A stretch of DNA of 64,000 bases. Origin: an uncultured Oscillospiraceae bacterium (GTDB lineage Bacteria > Bacillota > Clostridia > Oscillospirales > Oscillospiraceae). Positions 24,624 through 34,390 of this stretch are shown piece by piece (the first letter of the stretch is position 1; every line of letters begins with the position of its first letter). The notes under the pieces were generated by a model. That model worked only from the letters and a program-made list of their open reading frames with translations, did no database searches and was not told where the DNA came from. A program made the translations under genes and the position numbers. The stretch lies in NCBI GenBank assembly GCA_934613505.1, contig CAKTTB010000002.1, forward strand, positions 130,645 through 194,644, written 5' to 3'.

Positions 24624-25679
24624 ATGAAAAAGATTCTTGCCCTGCTTCTGGCGGTCGCCATGATTGCCGCCTTCTGCGCCTGCGCGCAGCCGTCCGCCGA
24701 CACCGCTCCGGCTGATACCGCCGCAGACACTGCACCGGCTGACACCGCGGCCGACGCTCCTGCCGATACCGCAGCCGACACCACCGCTTCCGACGGCGCG
24801 CTCATCAAGGTCGGCATCATCAACAACGACCCCAATGAATCCGGTTACCGCACCGCCAACGACAAGGACCTGAAGGCGATGTTCACCGAGGAGAACGGCT
24901 ATGACGCTTCCTTCGCCTACAGCCTGAAGAACGACGAGCAGATCGCTGCCGCCCAGAAGTTCATCCAGGACGAGGTCGACTACCTGCTCATCTCCGCTGC
25001 CGGTACCTCCGGCTGGGATTCCGTCCTGCAGGACGCGCAGGCCGCCGGCATCCAGGTCATCCTCTTCGACCGCACCATCGACGCTGACGAGAGCCTCTAT
25101 GTCGCTTCCATCGTCTCCGACATGGCCAAGGAAGGCCAGACCGCTGTTGACTGGCTCGCTTCCCAGAACCTCGACACCTACAACATCATCCACATCCAGG
25201 GCGTCATGGGTTCCGCTGCCCAGATCGGCCGCACGGGCGCTCTTGACGAGCAGGTCGCAGCCAACGGCAACTGGAACATGGTGACCCAGCAGACCGCCGA
25301 GTGGAACGCCGAGACTGCCCAGCAGATCGTGCAGTCCGTCATCGACTCCGGCAAGGAATTTAACGTCATCTACGCTGAGAACGACGACATGGCCAAGGGC
25401 GCTGTCGCGGCTCTCGACAAGGCAAACATCTCCCACGGCGTCGGCAAGGACGTCATCGTCATGGGCTTTGACTGCAACAAGTGGGCGCTCGAAGAGCTGC
25501 TCGCCGGCAACTGGAACTATGACGGCCAGTGCAACCCCTTCCAGGCTTCCTACATCGATTCCATCATCAAGGATCTGGAAAACGGCAAGGCTCCGGCTGA
25601 AAAGACCATCATCATGGACGAGAAGGGCTTCGACGCTTCCACCATCACGCAGGAAGACGTTGACAACTACGGCATCTGA
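24624..25679 (+). CDS. Sugar ABC importer, binding lipoprotein (YtfQ-like)
   Basis: A 351-aa lipoprotein with signal peptide, lipobox FCAC and mature Cys near residue 20. A low-complexity linker of repeated ADTAPADTAADTAPADTA units (residues ~24-53) is followed by a sugar-binding domain (KVGIINNDPNESGYRTANDK, VDYLLISAAGTSGW, IYAENDDMAKGA, YDGQCNPFQASYID). The closest named family is the galactofuranose-binding YtfQ. Given the arabinose genes downstream, an arabinofuranose-type ligand is likely. Codon use is highly biased, suggesting strong expression. GTGAGGAACAAAAC precedes the ATG. Confidence 0.9.
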   Translation: MKKILALLLAVAMIAAFCACAQPSADTAPADTAADTAPADTAADAPADTAADTTASDGALIKVGIINNDPNESGYRTANDKDLKAMFTEENGYDASFAYSLKNDEQIAAAQKFIQDEVDYLLISAAGTSGWDSVLQDAQAAGIQVILFDRTIDADESLYVASIVSDMAKEGQTAVDWLASQNLDTYNIIHIQGVMGSAAQIGRTGALDEQVAANGNWNMVTQQTAEWNAETAQQIVQSVIDSGKEFNVIYAENDDMAKGAVAALDKANISHGVGKDVIVMGFDCNKWALEELLAGNWNYDGQCNPFQASYIDSIIKDLENGKAPAEKTIIMDEKGFDASTITQEDVDNYGI

Positions 25680-25793
25680 TCAGACCAGATCACACAGCAT
25701 CATATGACTTGAACGGCTGCGTGCGGCACGGCGTATATGGATCATTCCGTGTATCCGCGCTGCACGCAGCATGCCATTATGGAGGCGAACGCA

Positions 25794-27302
25794 ATGCAGG
25801 AAACAGCTTTACTGGAAATGCGGGGGATCTGCAAATTCTTCCCCGGCGTCCGTGCGCTTGACGGTGTGGACTTCACGCTGCGCGGGGGCGAGATCCACGC
25901 GCTGATGGGTGAGAACGGCGCAGGCAAATCCACGCTCATCAAGGTACTCACAGGCGTATATCCCAAAGACGAAGGCTCTATTTCCATGGAGGGAACGCCC
26001 GTACAGATCCGCACGACGCAGGACGCGCTCAAGGTCGGCATCAGTACGGTTTATCAGGAGATCACACTCTGCCCGAATCTGACCGTGGCGGAGAATCTAT
26101 ATATCGGAAGAACCAAAGGCAGCTTTACGAACTGGCGCAAAATGAACGCGGGCGCAAAGAAGCTCCTCGAAGCGCTGGCCATCCCTGCCGCGCCCACGCA
26201 GCAGCTGTCCAGCTGCTCCATCGCCGTGCAGCAGATGGTCGCCATCGCGCGCGCGGTCGATATGGAGTGCAAGGTGCTGATCCTCGACGAGCCGACCTCG
26301 TCTCTCGACGAGCAGGAGGTCGAAAAGCTCTTCAAGCTCATGCTGGATCTCAAGTCGCGCGGCGTCGGCATCATCTTTGTCACGCACTTCCTCGAGCAGG
26401 TCTACGCCGTCTGCGACCGCATCACGGTCCTGCGCGACGGCAAGCTCGTCGGCGAATACAAGATCGCAGACCTGCCGCGCGTGCAGCTCGTGTCCAAGAT
26501 GCTCGGCAAGGAGCTGGACGATCTGTCCGAAATCAAGAGCGCGGGCGCCGCGGACGCGCTGGAGGGCGCAGACGTGGTCTATGAGGCAGCCGGACTTTCC
26601 AGTGCGGCAGGCGTGCGGCCGTTTGATTTCTCCATCCGCAAGGGTGAGGTCAACGGCTTTACGGGTCTTCTCGGCTCCGGCCGAAGCGAATCCGTGCGCG
26701 CGATCTTCGGCGCGGATCATGTCTCCGGCGGCACCGTAAAGATGGACGGCAAGCCCGTGAAGATCACCTCTCCGCTCAGCGCCATGAAGCACGGCATCAG
26801 CTATCTGCCGGAGGACCGCAAGCGCGACGGCATCATCGGCGATCTTTCCGTGCGCGATAATATCATTCTCGCGCGGCAGGTGCTCGACGGCTTCTTCCAT
26901 CCCATTTCGAAGGCCAAGGCCGAAAAATACGCCGAGGAGTACATCAAGCTCCTGAGCATCAAGACGGCCTCGACCGATACCCCCATCAAGTCGCTTTCCG
27001 GCGGCAACCAGCAGAAGGTCATTCTGGCGCGCTGGCTGCTGGCGAACCCCGTCTATATGATCCTCGACGAGCCGACGCGCGGCATCGATGTCGGCACCAA
27101 GGTCGAGATCCAGAAGCTCGTTCTGCAGCTTGCCGCAGAGGGCAAGAGCGTGACGTTCATTTCGTCCGAGATCGACGAAATGCTCCGCGTCTGCTCGCGC
27201 CTCATCGTCATGCGTGACCGGCAGGTCGTCGGCGAGCTGCGCGGCAGCGACCTCAACCAGAACAGCATCATGAAAACCATTGCCGGAGGTGAACAGGCAT
27301 GA
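25794..27302 (+). CDS. Sugar ABC importer, double ATPase (YtfR/RbsA-like)
   Basis: A 502-aa protein with two ATPase domains. Domain 1 has GENGAGKST, a signature-like segment LSSCSIAVQQM and ILDEPTSSLD. Domain 2 has a degenerate P-loop GLLGSGRSES, the signature LSGGNQQKVILARWL and ILDEPTRGIDVGTK. A weak first signature with an intact second one is usual in CUT2 sugar importers. GGAGG seven bases before ATG 25794 decides the start. It overlaps the first permease gene by four bases. Confidence 0.93.
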   Translation: MQETALLEMRGICKFFPGVRALDGVDFTLRGGEIHALMGENGAGKSTLIKVLTGVYPKDEGSISMEGTPVQIRTTQDALKVGISTVYQEITLCPNLTVAENLYIGRTKGSFTNWRKMNAGAKKLLEALAIPAAPTQQLSSCSIAVQQMVAIARAVDMECKVLILDEPTSSLDEQEVEKLFKLMLDLKSRGVGIIFVTHFLEQVYAVCDRITVLRDGKLVGEYKIADLPRVQLVSKMLGKELDDLSEIKSAGAADALEGADVVYEAAGLSSAAGVRPFDFSIRKGEVNGFTGLLGSGRSESVRAIFGADHVSGGTVKMDGKPVKITSPLSAMKHGISYLPEDRKRDGIIGDLSVRDNIILARQVLDGFFHPISKAKAEKYAEEYIKLLSIKTASTDTPIKSLSGGNQQKVILARWLLANPVYMILDEPTRGIDVGTKVEIQKLVLQLAAEGKSVTFISSEIDEMLRVCSRLIVMRDRQVVGELRGSDLNQNSIMKTIAGGEQA

Positions 27303-28402
27303 ACGAAACGACCGAAAAACGGCAGGGGAACTTCCTGACCCGCCTTGTGCGGAAACAGATCTTCATCCCGCTGGCAGCGCTTCTGCTGCTCATCATCTTT
27401 AACCTCGTTGCCGACCCGTCGTTCTTTGCCGTCACGCTGAAGGAAAACAGCCTCGGCGATCTGGTCCTGACGGGCAACCTCATCACGATCCTCGATAACG
27501 CGTCCGAGCTTGTCATCCTCGCCATCGGCATGACGCTCGTCACCGCGGCCTCCGGCGGACAGGATATTTCCGTCGGCTCGGCCATCGCCATTGCGGGCAG
27601 CGTCGTGCTGCGCGTGCTGTGCGGCACCAATTCCCGCCCGGATGCGCTGCAGGCGCCTATCATCGTGGCGTTTTTGGCCTGCTGCGCCGTGTCGATGCTC
27701 TTCGGCGCGTTCAACGGCACGCTTGTCGCCGTGTTCAAGATTCAGCCGATGGTCGCGACCCTGATCCTCTACACGGCCGGCCGCTCCATCGCCGCGTGGA
27801 TCAACAATAACGAGCTGCCCATGATCTCCGACCCGTCCTTCGCCTATTACGGCAATTTCCTGCCGGGCGTGGCTGTCCCGACGCCGATCTTCATCGCGGT
27901 CGTCTGCATGCTCCTTGCCTGGGCGCTGCTGCGGTTCACGAATATCGGCCTGTACTCGCAGGCGGTCGGCATCAACGCAAGCGCCGCGCGGCTCAACGGC
28001 ATCCATCCGCAGTTCGTGAAGTTTTTGACCTACGTCATCCTCGGCCTCTGCGTGGCCGTGGCGGGATTCATCAAGGTCAGCCGCTTCTCCACGATCAACT
28101 ATTCTGTCGTGGCAAAGGACATTGAAATGGACGCGATCCTGGCCGTCGCGCTCGGCGGCAACGCGCTCTCCGGCGGCAAGTTCAACATCTGGGCGTCCGT
28201 CCTCGGCGCGTATGTCATCCAGTTCCTCACCACGACGCTCTTCAAGTTCAACGTCGTTTCCAGCGCCCTGCCTGCCTATAAGGCGGTCGTGGTCATCATC
28301 CTCGTCGTGCTGAGCGCGCCGACGGTCCGCGAAAAGCTGGAAGCACTCAAAAAACGGCACAGAAGCGAAGAAAAGAAGGAGGCGGGTACCCATGCGGAAT
28401 AA
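27299..28402 (+). CDS. Sugar ABC importer, permease 1 (YtfT-like)
   Basis: A 367-aa CUT2-family permease with about nine hydrophobic segments. It has the characteristic GMTLVTAASGGQDISVGSA and IALAVALGGNALSGGKFN-type loops. The short cytoplasmic C-terminal tail is charged (EKLEALKKRHRSEEKKEA). It partners with the second permease and the double ATPase. It overlaps both neighbours in different frames. Confidence 0.92.
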   Translation: MNETTEKRQGNFLTRLVRKQIFIPLAALLLLIIFNLVADPSFFAVTLKENSLGDLVLTGNLITILDNASELVILAIGMTLVTAASGGQDISVGSAIAIAGSVVLRVLCGTNSRPDALQAPIIVAFLACCAVSMLFGAFNGTLVAVFKIQPMVATLILYTAGRSIAAWINNNELPMISDPSFAYYGNFLPGVAVPTPIFIAVVCMLLAWALLRFTNIGLYSQAVGINASAARLNGIHPQFVKFLTYVILGLCVAVAGFIKVSRFSTINYSVVAKDIEMDAILAVALGGNALSGGKFNIWASVLGAYVIQFLTTTLFKFNVVSSALPAYKAVVVIILVVLSAPTVREKLEALKKRHRSEEKKEAGTHAE

Positions 28403-29432
28403 TCAAAAGCAGACCACGCTCACGCGCGGAAGCCGCCTGACAGACGCCAAGCTGCTGCTCATCATCACGATCTGCGTGTTTGCCGTCATGTATCTGTGCG
28501 CGGTCCTGTTTCTCGGCTCCGGCTTCAAAAAGCCGCAGACGTTCTTCAACATCCTCAACGAAAACGCAGCGCTTCTCATCCTCTCCTGCGGCATGAGCCT
28601 CGTCATGATCACCGGCGGCATCGACATTTCCGTCGGTACGCTTACGGCGCTCGTCTGCATGAGCTGTGCGGTCAATCTCGACTACCATAACGGCACGGTC
28701 CTTTCCGCGATCCTGCTCGCCCTCGGTATCGGCACGGCCTTCGGCCTTGTGCAGGGCTTTCTGATCGCGTATCTCGAGATCCAGCCCTTCATTGTCACGC
28801 TTGCCGGCATGTTCTTTGCCAAGGGCATGACGACCATCGTCAACGCCACACAGTTCAACGTGGAAAACGAAGCCTTCAAGGCACTCAAGGAGACACGCAT
28901 CTACGTCCCCGGCATGGGTTCCGTCAATAAGCTCGGCGCATATGTCCCGGCCTATGTGGAAATCGGCGTCGTCGTCGCGCTGCTCGTGGTAGCGATTCTG
29001 TTCGTGGTGCTTCGCTGGACGAAGTTCGGCAGAAGCGTCTATGCCGTCGGCGGCAACAACTACAGCGCCAACATGCTGGCCATCAACGTCAAGCGCACCA
29101 AATTCCTCGCCCATCTGATCTGCGGCATTCTCGCGGGCATCGGCGGCTTTGTCTACTTTCTGCACGTCGGCTCCGGCTCGCCGTCACATGCCAGCGGCGC
29201 GGAGATGAACGCCATCGCGTCCTCCATCATCGGCGGCACGATGCTGACCGGCGGCGTCGGCAATATCATCGGCACGCTCTTCGGCGTCCTGTCTTTGAGC
29301 ACGATCAAGAATATCGTCTCCTCGCTGGGCCTCGACGAGGCGTGGTGGACGAATATCACCGTCGCGGCCATGATCTGCCTGTTCCTTGTGATCCAGAGCA
29401 TCGTCCTTTCCCGCAAAAATAAAGATTCGTGA
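28392..29432 (+). CDS. Sugar ABC importer, permease 2 (YjfF-like)
   Basis: A 346-aa CUT2 permease. CGMSLVMITGGIDISVGTL is the conserved substrate-channel helix, and SSIIGGTMLTGGVGNIIGT the EAA-like loop. Two distinct permeases per operon is the YtfT/YjfF arrangement and argues for a furanose-type importer, not a RbsC homodimer. GAAGGAGGCGGGTACCC precedes ATG 28392. Confidence 0.92.
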   Translation: MRNNQKQTTLTRGSRLTDAKLLLIITICVFAVMYLCAVLFLGSGFKKPQTFFNILNENAALLILSCGMSLVMITGGIDISVGTLTALVCMSCAVNLDYHNGTVLSAILLALGIGTAFGLVQGFLIAYLEIQPFIVTLAGMFFAKGMTTIVNATQFNVENEAFKALKETRIYVPGMGSVNKLGAYVPAYVEIGVVVALLVVAILFVVLRWTKFGRSVYAVGGNNYSANMLAINVKRTKFLAHLICGILAGIGGFVYFLHVGSGSPSHASGAEMNAIASSIIGGTMLTGGVGNIIGTLFGVLSLSTIKNIVSSLGLDEAWWTNITVAAMICLFLVIQSIVLSRKNKDS

Positions 29433-29443
29433 GGGCTTGTAAG

Positions 29444-30976
29444 ATGAAACAGTATGTTCTCGGCATCGAGCTTGGCTCCACCCGCATCAAGGCCGTCCTG
29501 CTGGACGAGACGCATGCGATCGTAAAAAGCGGCGACGATACGTGGAAAAGCCGCCTGGAAAACGGCGTCTGGACGTATCACATGGAGGACGTGCAGGCCG
29601 GTCTTCGCACGGCGCTCCGGAACCTCGGCGAACTGCCGGGCGAAATTTCCGCTATGGGCGTCTCTGCCATGATGCACGGCTATCTGGCCTTTGACAAGGA
29701 CTGGAACCTGCTTGCCCCGTTCCGCACGTGGCAGAACACCATGACCGGCGAAGCGGCGGACAGGCTCACGGAGGCCTTTGGCTTCAATATCCCGCAGCGT
29801 TGGTCGGTGGCCCACCTGTATCAGGCCGTCCTGAACGGGGAAGCGCACGTCAGAAGCATCGCCCATATCACCACGCTTGCGGGCTATGTCCATTATCTTC
29901 TTACCGGTGAAAACGCCGTCGGCATCGGCGAAGCGTCCGGCATGTTCCCCATTGACAGCCGGACGCTGACGTATGACATGGCCATGCTCGACAAATTTGA
30001 CATGCTGACCAGCGAATACGGCTTCGACTGGACGATCCGCAGCGTGCTGCCCGCCGTCCTGACAGCCGGACAGGCGGCAGGAACGCTGACAGAGGCCGGC
30101 AGCCGCTATCTGCATGGCCTTCTGCCCGCAGGCATTCCGCTTTGCCCGCCGGAGGGCGACGCGGGCACCGGCATGACGGCGACCAACGCCGTCGCGCCGA
30201 GAACCGGCAACGTCTCCGCAGGCACGTCCATCTTTGCTATGGTCGTTCTCGAAAAGCCATTGTCGAAGGTCTATCCCGAGATCGACATGGTCACGACGCC
30301 GACCGGCAAACCCGTCGCCATGGTGCACTGCAATAACTGTACCAATGATATGAATGCATGGGTTTCTCTTCTTGGCGAGACCGCGAAGCTCTTCGGCGCG
30401 GAGGTCTCCACCGGCGAGCTGTTCACGAAGCTCTATCAGAAGAGCCTTGAGGGCGATACAGACTGCTCCGGCATCCTGACCTATAATTACATGGCAGGCG
30501 AGGGCGTCACCCATCTGGACGAAGGCCGTCCGATGGTCGTCCGCAGACCGGAAAGCAAATTTACCCTTGCCAACTTCCTGCGTTCCCAGCTCTATGCCAC
30601 GATGTCCACGCTCAAGCTCGGCATGGACATTCTCGCAGAAGAGCATGTCGCCATCGACAGCCTGACCGGCCACGGCGGCCTGTTCAAAACGCCCGTCGTC
30701 GGGCAGAAGTACATGGCTGCGGCCTGCCACGCGCCCGTCACCTGCATGGAATCGGCAGGTGAGGGCGGCCCGTACGGCATGGCGCTGCTCGCGTCCTACA
30801 TGCTGCAGAAAAAAGCCGGGCAGACGCTTGAGGGCTATCTTGCACGAAACGTCTTTGCGGACGTGGCGCACACAACGCTTGCGCCGGATCCGGAGGATGC
30901 GGCCGGCTTTGACCGCTATCTTGCGCAGTACCGCAGCGGCCTTGCCGCAGAAAAGGCTGCCGTCGCAGCATTTTAA
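29444..30976 (+). CDS. FGGY-family kinase, probable L-ribulokinase
   Basis: A 510-aa sugar kinase. The N-terminal phosphate loop LGIELGSTRIKAVLLDE, FRTWQNTMTG and GEGGPYGMALLASYML mark the FGGY fold. It is not close to classical AraB, but it sits directly before araA and araD and the operon has no other ribulokinase. It therefore probably phosphorylates L-ribulose at O5. ATG 29444 is chosen; the in-frame GTG 29429 overlaps the upstream stop. GAGGG lies nine bases before the start. Confidence 0.82.
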   Translation: MKQYVLGIELGSTRIKAVLLDETHAIVKSGDDTWKSRLENGVWTYHMEDVQAGLRTALRNLGELPGEISAMGVSAMMHGYLAFDKDWNLLAPFRTWQNTMTGEAADRLTEAFGFNIPQRWSVAHLYQAVLNGEAHVRSIAHITTLAGYVHYLLTGENAVGIGEASGMFPIDSRTLTYDMAMLDKFDMLTSEYGFDWTIRSVLPAVLTAGQAAGTLTEAGSRYLHGLLPAGIPLCPPEGDAGTGMTATNAVAPRTGNVSAGTSIFAMVVLEKPLSKVYPEIDMVTTPTGKPVAMVHCNNCTNDMNAWVSLLGETAKLFGAEVSTGELFTKLYQKSLEGDTDCSGILTYNYMAGEGVTHLDEGRPMVVRRPESKFTLANFLRSQLYATMSTLKLGMDILAEEHVAIDSLTGHGGLFKTPVVGQKYMAAACHAPVTCMESAGEGGPYGMALLASYMLQKKAGQTLEGYLARNVFADVAHTTLAPDPEDAAGFDRYLAQYRSGLAAEKAAVAAF

Positions 30977-30988
30977 GGAGGTTTCCCG

Positions 30989-32455
30989 ATGAAAAATTAC
31001 GAATTCTGGTTCATCGTCGGCTCGCAGACGCTCTACGGCGAGGACGTTCTGACTACTGTTGCCAACCGCGCAGAGGAAATGGCGCAGAAGCTCTCCGCCG
31101 CGCTGCCGTATCCGCTCAAATACAAGGTCACGGCCAAGTCCAGCGCCGAGATCACGCAGGTCGTGAAAGAAGCAAACTTCGACGACAACTGCGCCGGTAT
31201 CGTCACGTGGTGCCATACGTTCAGCCCGTCTAAAATGTGGATCAATGGTCTGGACCTGCTCCAGAAGCCGTGGCTGCACTTTGCGACCCAGTACAACCGT
31301 GAGATCCCCAACGAGGAGATTGACATGGATTTCATGAATCTCAATCAGGCTGCACACGGTGACCGGGAGCATGGCTTCATCGGCGCGCGTCTGCGCAAGC
31401 CGCGCAAGATCATCGCCGGTTACTGGCAGGACGAGGATGTGCAGGCGCGCATCGGCAGCTGGATGAAAGCCGCCATCGGCGTTGCTGTGTCGAAGGACAT
31501 GAAGGTCATGCGCTTCGGTGACAATATGCGCAACGTCGCCGTCACCGAGGGTGATAAGGTCGAGGTCCAGAAGAAGCTCGGCTGGGAGGTCAATACGTGG
31601 GCCGTCGGCGATCTCGTGAAAGAAATGAACGCTGTCACCGATGCGGAAATTGACGCTCTAATGGATACCTACCGTGCAAGCTATGACTTTGCGACCGACG
31701 ATATTGCTGCCATCCGCTACCAGGCACGCGAAGAGATCGCCATGAAGAAGATGATGGACGCCGAGGGCTGCAAAGCCTTCTCGAACACGTTCCAGGACCT
31801 CTATGGCATGGAGCAGCTGCCCGGCCTTGCTTCTCAGCACCTGATGGCACAGGGCTACGGCTACGGCGGCGAGGGCGACTGGAAGGTCGCGGCCATGACC
31901 GCAATCCTGAAAGCCATGGGCAAGGGCGGCAACGGCGCGTCCGCGTTTATGGAAGATTACACCTACCACCTTGTCAAAGGTCAGGAATATTCCCTCGGCG
32001 CGCACATGCTCGAGGTCTGCCCGTCCGTGGCAGCCGGCCGTCCGCGCATCGAAACGCACTTCCTCGGCATCGGCATGAACGAAAAGGACCCCGCCCGCCT
32101 CGTCTTTGAAGGCAAAGCGGGAAGGGGCGTCGTGGTCAGCCTCATCGATATGGGCGGAAGACTGCGCCTCATCGTACAGGATATTGAGGCGGTCAAGCCC
32201 ATCATGCCCATGCCGAACCTGCCTGTCGCGCGCGTCATGTGGCGCGCCATGCCCGACCTCACTACCGGCGTTGAGTGCTGGATCACAGCCGGCGGCGCGC
32301 ACCATACCGTCCTTTCCTACGACGTGACTGCCGAGCAGCTGCGCGACTGGGCACGCATGATGGAAATTGAGTTTGTCCACATCACGAAGGACACCACAGT
32401 CGAAGGGCTGGAACACGAGCTGTTCCTGAACGACCTTGCGTGGAAACTGAAATGA
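30989..32455 (+). CDS. araA: L-arabinose isomerase
   Basis: A 488-aa isomerase converting L-arabinose to L-ribulose with Mn2+. It has [15 protein letters not shown] at the N-terminus, [18 protein letters not shown], and metal ligands in the [15 protein letters not shown] segment ([20 protein letters not shown]) and [11 protein letters not shown]. Length is normal. AAGGAGG precedes ATG 30989, giving a strong translation start. Its stop overlaps the region just ahead of araD. Confidence 0.95.
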   Translation: MKNYEFWFIVGSQTLYGEDVLTTVANRAEEMAQKLSAALPYPLKYKVTAKSSAEITQVVKEANFDDNCAGIVTWCHTFSPSKMWINGLDLLQKPWLHFATQYNREIPNEEIDMDFMNLNQAAHGDREHGFIGARLRKPRKIIAGYWQDEDVQARIGSWMKAAIGVAVSKDMKVMRFGDNMRNVAVTEGDKVEVQKKLGWEVNTWAVGDLVKEMNAVTDAEIDALMDTYRASYDFATDDIAAIRYQAREEIAMKKMMDAEGCKAFSNTFQDLYGMEQLPGLASQHLMAQGYGYGGEGDWKVAAMTAILKAMGKGGNGASAFMEDYTYHLVKGQEYSLGAHMLEVCPSVAAGRPRIETHFLGIGMNEKDPARLVFEGKAGRGVVVSLIDMGGRLRLIVQDIEAVKPIMPMPNLPVARVMWRAMPDLTTGVECWITAGGAHHTVLSYDVTAEQLRDWARMMEIEFVHITKDTTVEGLEHELFLNDLAWKLK

Positions 32456-32463
32456 GGCGCAAT

Positions 32464-33159
32464 ATGCTGGAAAAACTGAAACAGGACGTGCTGGAAGCCA
32501 ATCTTCTGCTTCCCAAATACGGCCTCATTACCTTCACGTGGGGCAACGTCTCCGCGATCGACCGGGAAAGCGGCCTCATCGTCATCAAGCCCTCCGGCGT
32601 GCCGTATGACGGCATGACGGCGGAGGATATGGTCGTCGTTGATCTGGACGGCAGCGTCGTCGAGGGGAAATGGAAGCCGTCGAGCGATACGCCGACGCAT
32701 CTGGTGCTTTATAAAGCATTTCCGGCCTGCGGCGGTATCGTCCATACCCACAGCCGCTGGGCGACGAGCTTTGCGCAGGCAGGCGTCGGCATCCAGCCGC
32801 TCGGCACGACGCAGGGCGATTACTTCTACGGTGAAATTCCCTGCACGCGCGAAATGACCCCGGCAGAAATTGCGGGCGAGTATGAAAAGGAGACCGGCAA
32901 CGTGATTGCCGAGACGTTCGCGGGCAAAGATCCCGCCGCGATCCCCGCCGTCCTCGTCCACAGCCATGGCCCGTTCACCTGGGGCAGGGATGCCGCGGAA
33001 GCCGTCCATAATGCGGTCGTCCTCGAAGAGGTCGCGTTCATGAACTTCCATTCCCTGCAGCTGAACCCGAACCAGACCCGCATGCAGCAGGAGCTTCTGG
33101 ACAAGCACTACCTCCGCAAGCACGGCAAAAACGCCTACTACGGCCAGACACAGAACTGA
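32464..33159 (+). CDS. araD: L-ribulose-5-phosphate 4-epimerase
   Basis: A 231-aa class II aldolase-fold epimerase making D-xylulose-5-phosphate. [23 protein letters not shown] binds phosphate; zinc ligands are in VHTHSRWAT and [15 protein letters not shown] 32464 ([20 protein letters not shown]) follows GAGG by six bases and matches family N-termini better than the ATG at 32452. Last gene of the sugar operon, ended by a strong hairpin. Confidence 0.95.
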   Translation: MLEKLKQDVLEANLLLPKYGLITFTWGNVSAIDRESGLIVIKPSGVPYDGMTAEDMVVVDLDGSVVEGKWKPSSDTPTHLVLYKAFPACGGIVHTHSRWATSFAQAGVGIQPLGTTQGDYFYGEIPCTREMTPAEIAGEYEKETGNVIAETFAGKDPAAIPAVLVHSHGPFTWGRDAAEAVHNAVVLEEVAFMNFHSLQLNPNQTRMQQELLDKHYLRKHGKNAYYGQTQN

Positions 33160-33160
33160 G

Positions 33161-33202
33161 AAAAACGCCGAAAGTCCTCCATGAGGCCTTTCGGCGTTTT
33201 TT
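33161..33202 (+). terminator. Terminator of the arabinose operon
   Basis: Arms AAAAACGCCGAAAG(G) and CCTTTCGGCGTTTTTT around a 10-12 base loop, starting two bases after the araD stop. Confidence 0.92.
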
Positions 33203-33271
33203 CTGACGCAGCCTTCGCCGCGCGGCTGAACGGACAATTGGGGGGACAGCACAGGACCTGCAAAAGTGTAA

Positions 33272-33300
33272 TTGATTGCAGCAGCCGAATCGATTATAAT
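33272..33300 (+). promoter_or_regulatory. Promoter of the flavodoxin gene
   Basis: TTGATT (33272-33277), 17 bases, TATAAT (33295-33300), 35 bases before the start codon. AAAAAAGGAGCATTTGAT provides the ribosome binding site. Confidence 0.85.
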
Positions 33301-33335
33301 AAACCCATAAAATAAAGAAAAAAGGAGCATTTGAT

Positions 33336-33848
33336 ATGGCAATTCTGATCGCATTTTACTCCCGCGCGGGAGAAAATTATTTCGGCGGCGCATACCGCCG
33401 CATCTCTGTCGGCAACACAGAAAAAGCAGCCGAAATGCTGGCCGGGCTGACCGGCGGCGAGCTTTATAAGATCGAGCAGGCGCAGCCGTATTCCGAAGAC
33501 TACCGCGCCTGCGTGGCTGAGGCCAAGGCCGATTGGCAGAAAAATGCCCGTCCGGAGCTTCTGCATCTGCCTGCGAATCTGGATGCCTACGATGAAATTT
33601 ATCTCGGCTATCCGAATTACTGCGGCACCATGCCCATGGCCGTTTACAGCTTCCTCGAGCATTACGACTTCACCGGCAAGACCATCCACCCCTTCTGCAC
33701 CCACGAGGGCAGCGGCCTTTCCCATACCGTGCAGGACATTCAGAAAGCCGCACCGGGTGCCCGCGTCACCAAGGGCCTTGCCATCCACGGCAGCAGCGTG
33801 GACGGTGTGAAACCCGCGCTTGAAACCTGGATCAGGGAGGTTCATTGA
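33336..33848 (+). CDS. Flavodoxin
   Basis: A 170-aa flavodoxin. The FMN phosphate-loop region begins ILIAFYSRAGENYFGG and includes the long insert with VGNTEKAA seen in clostridial members. The ring-binding loops are LGYPNYCGTMPMAV and FCTHEGSGLSHTVQDI. It transfers electrons at low potential in place of ferredoxin, or serves a reductase; the partner is unknown. The maltose-acetyltransferase-like remnant follows immediately. Confidence 0.92.
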   Translation: MAILIAFYSRAGENYFGGAYRRISVGNTEKAAEMLAGLTGGELYKIEQAQPYSEDYRACVAEAKADWQKNARPELLHLPANLDAYDEIYLGYPNYCGTMPMAVYSFLEHYDFTGKTIHPFCTHEGSGLSHTVQDIQKAAPGARVTKGLAIHGSSVDGVKPALETWIREVH

Positions 33849-34281
33849 ATGGATTGCGAAGAGATCCGGGGCGATCTGCGTACCGTCCCGCACAGCGCCG
33901 ACCGGCAGCGCTCGGCGCAGCTGCTGTTCCGGCTGAATCATACCCTGCCGTTTTCGTCAACTCCAATCTGCTTGCCATGGCGCGCGGCGCATCACCATCG
34001 GCGATCATGCCCGCATCGCCGCCAATGTCCAGCTGCTTTCCAACAACCATGACCCCTATGATCTGGATGTTCTGACCTGCAAGCCGGCCGAGATCGGCGC
34101 TTATGCGTGGCTCGGCGCAGGCGTGACGGTCCTGCCCGGCGTGCGCGTGGGACGTCATGCCGTCGTGGGCGCGGCCTCCGTGGTCACAAAGGACGTTCCG
34201 GACTATGCCGTAGCGGTCGGAAACCCCACGCGGGTCATCAAAATGCTGGATAAAGCGCGCTTTCAGGAGGATGAGCGATGA
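33849..34281 (+). pseudogene. Sugar O-acetyltransferase (Maa/LacA-like), broken
   Basis: Two pieces of a left-handed beta-helix acetyltransferase. The first (33849-~33955) ends in LLFRLNHTLPF, where functional members continue for ~70 more residues. The second, in another frame (33991-34281), carries RITIGDHARIAANVQLLSNN, HDPYDLDVL and the hexapeptide end IGAYAWLGAGVTVLPGVRVG ... VVTKDVPDYAVAVGNP. An internal deletion of roughly 150 bases plus a frame change separates them, and the catalytic His region is affected. Not expected to be active. Confidence 0.82.
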
Positions 34282-34326
34282 AAAACGTCATGCTCCGGGC
34301 AACATATTCATTTCCGGATAAACAGC

Positions 34327-34361
34327 AAACCGGCAGGCCCATGCTTTGGGCCTGCCGGTTT
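34327..34361. terminator. Terminator between convergent genes
   Basis: A perfect 15-bp stem (AAACCGGCAGGCCCA and complement) with a 5-base loop, between the acetyltransferase remnant and the minus-strand coiled-coil gene. Confidence 0.88.
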
Positions 34362-34390
34362 CAATATTCGGGATGCTCGTACACCGCAGC

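Noticed and set aside
29153..31372. A 739-codon minus-strand frame over the kinase and araA
   Set aside because: Shadow; araA and the FGGY kinase are clear on the plus strand.
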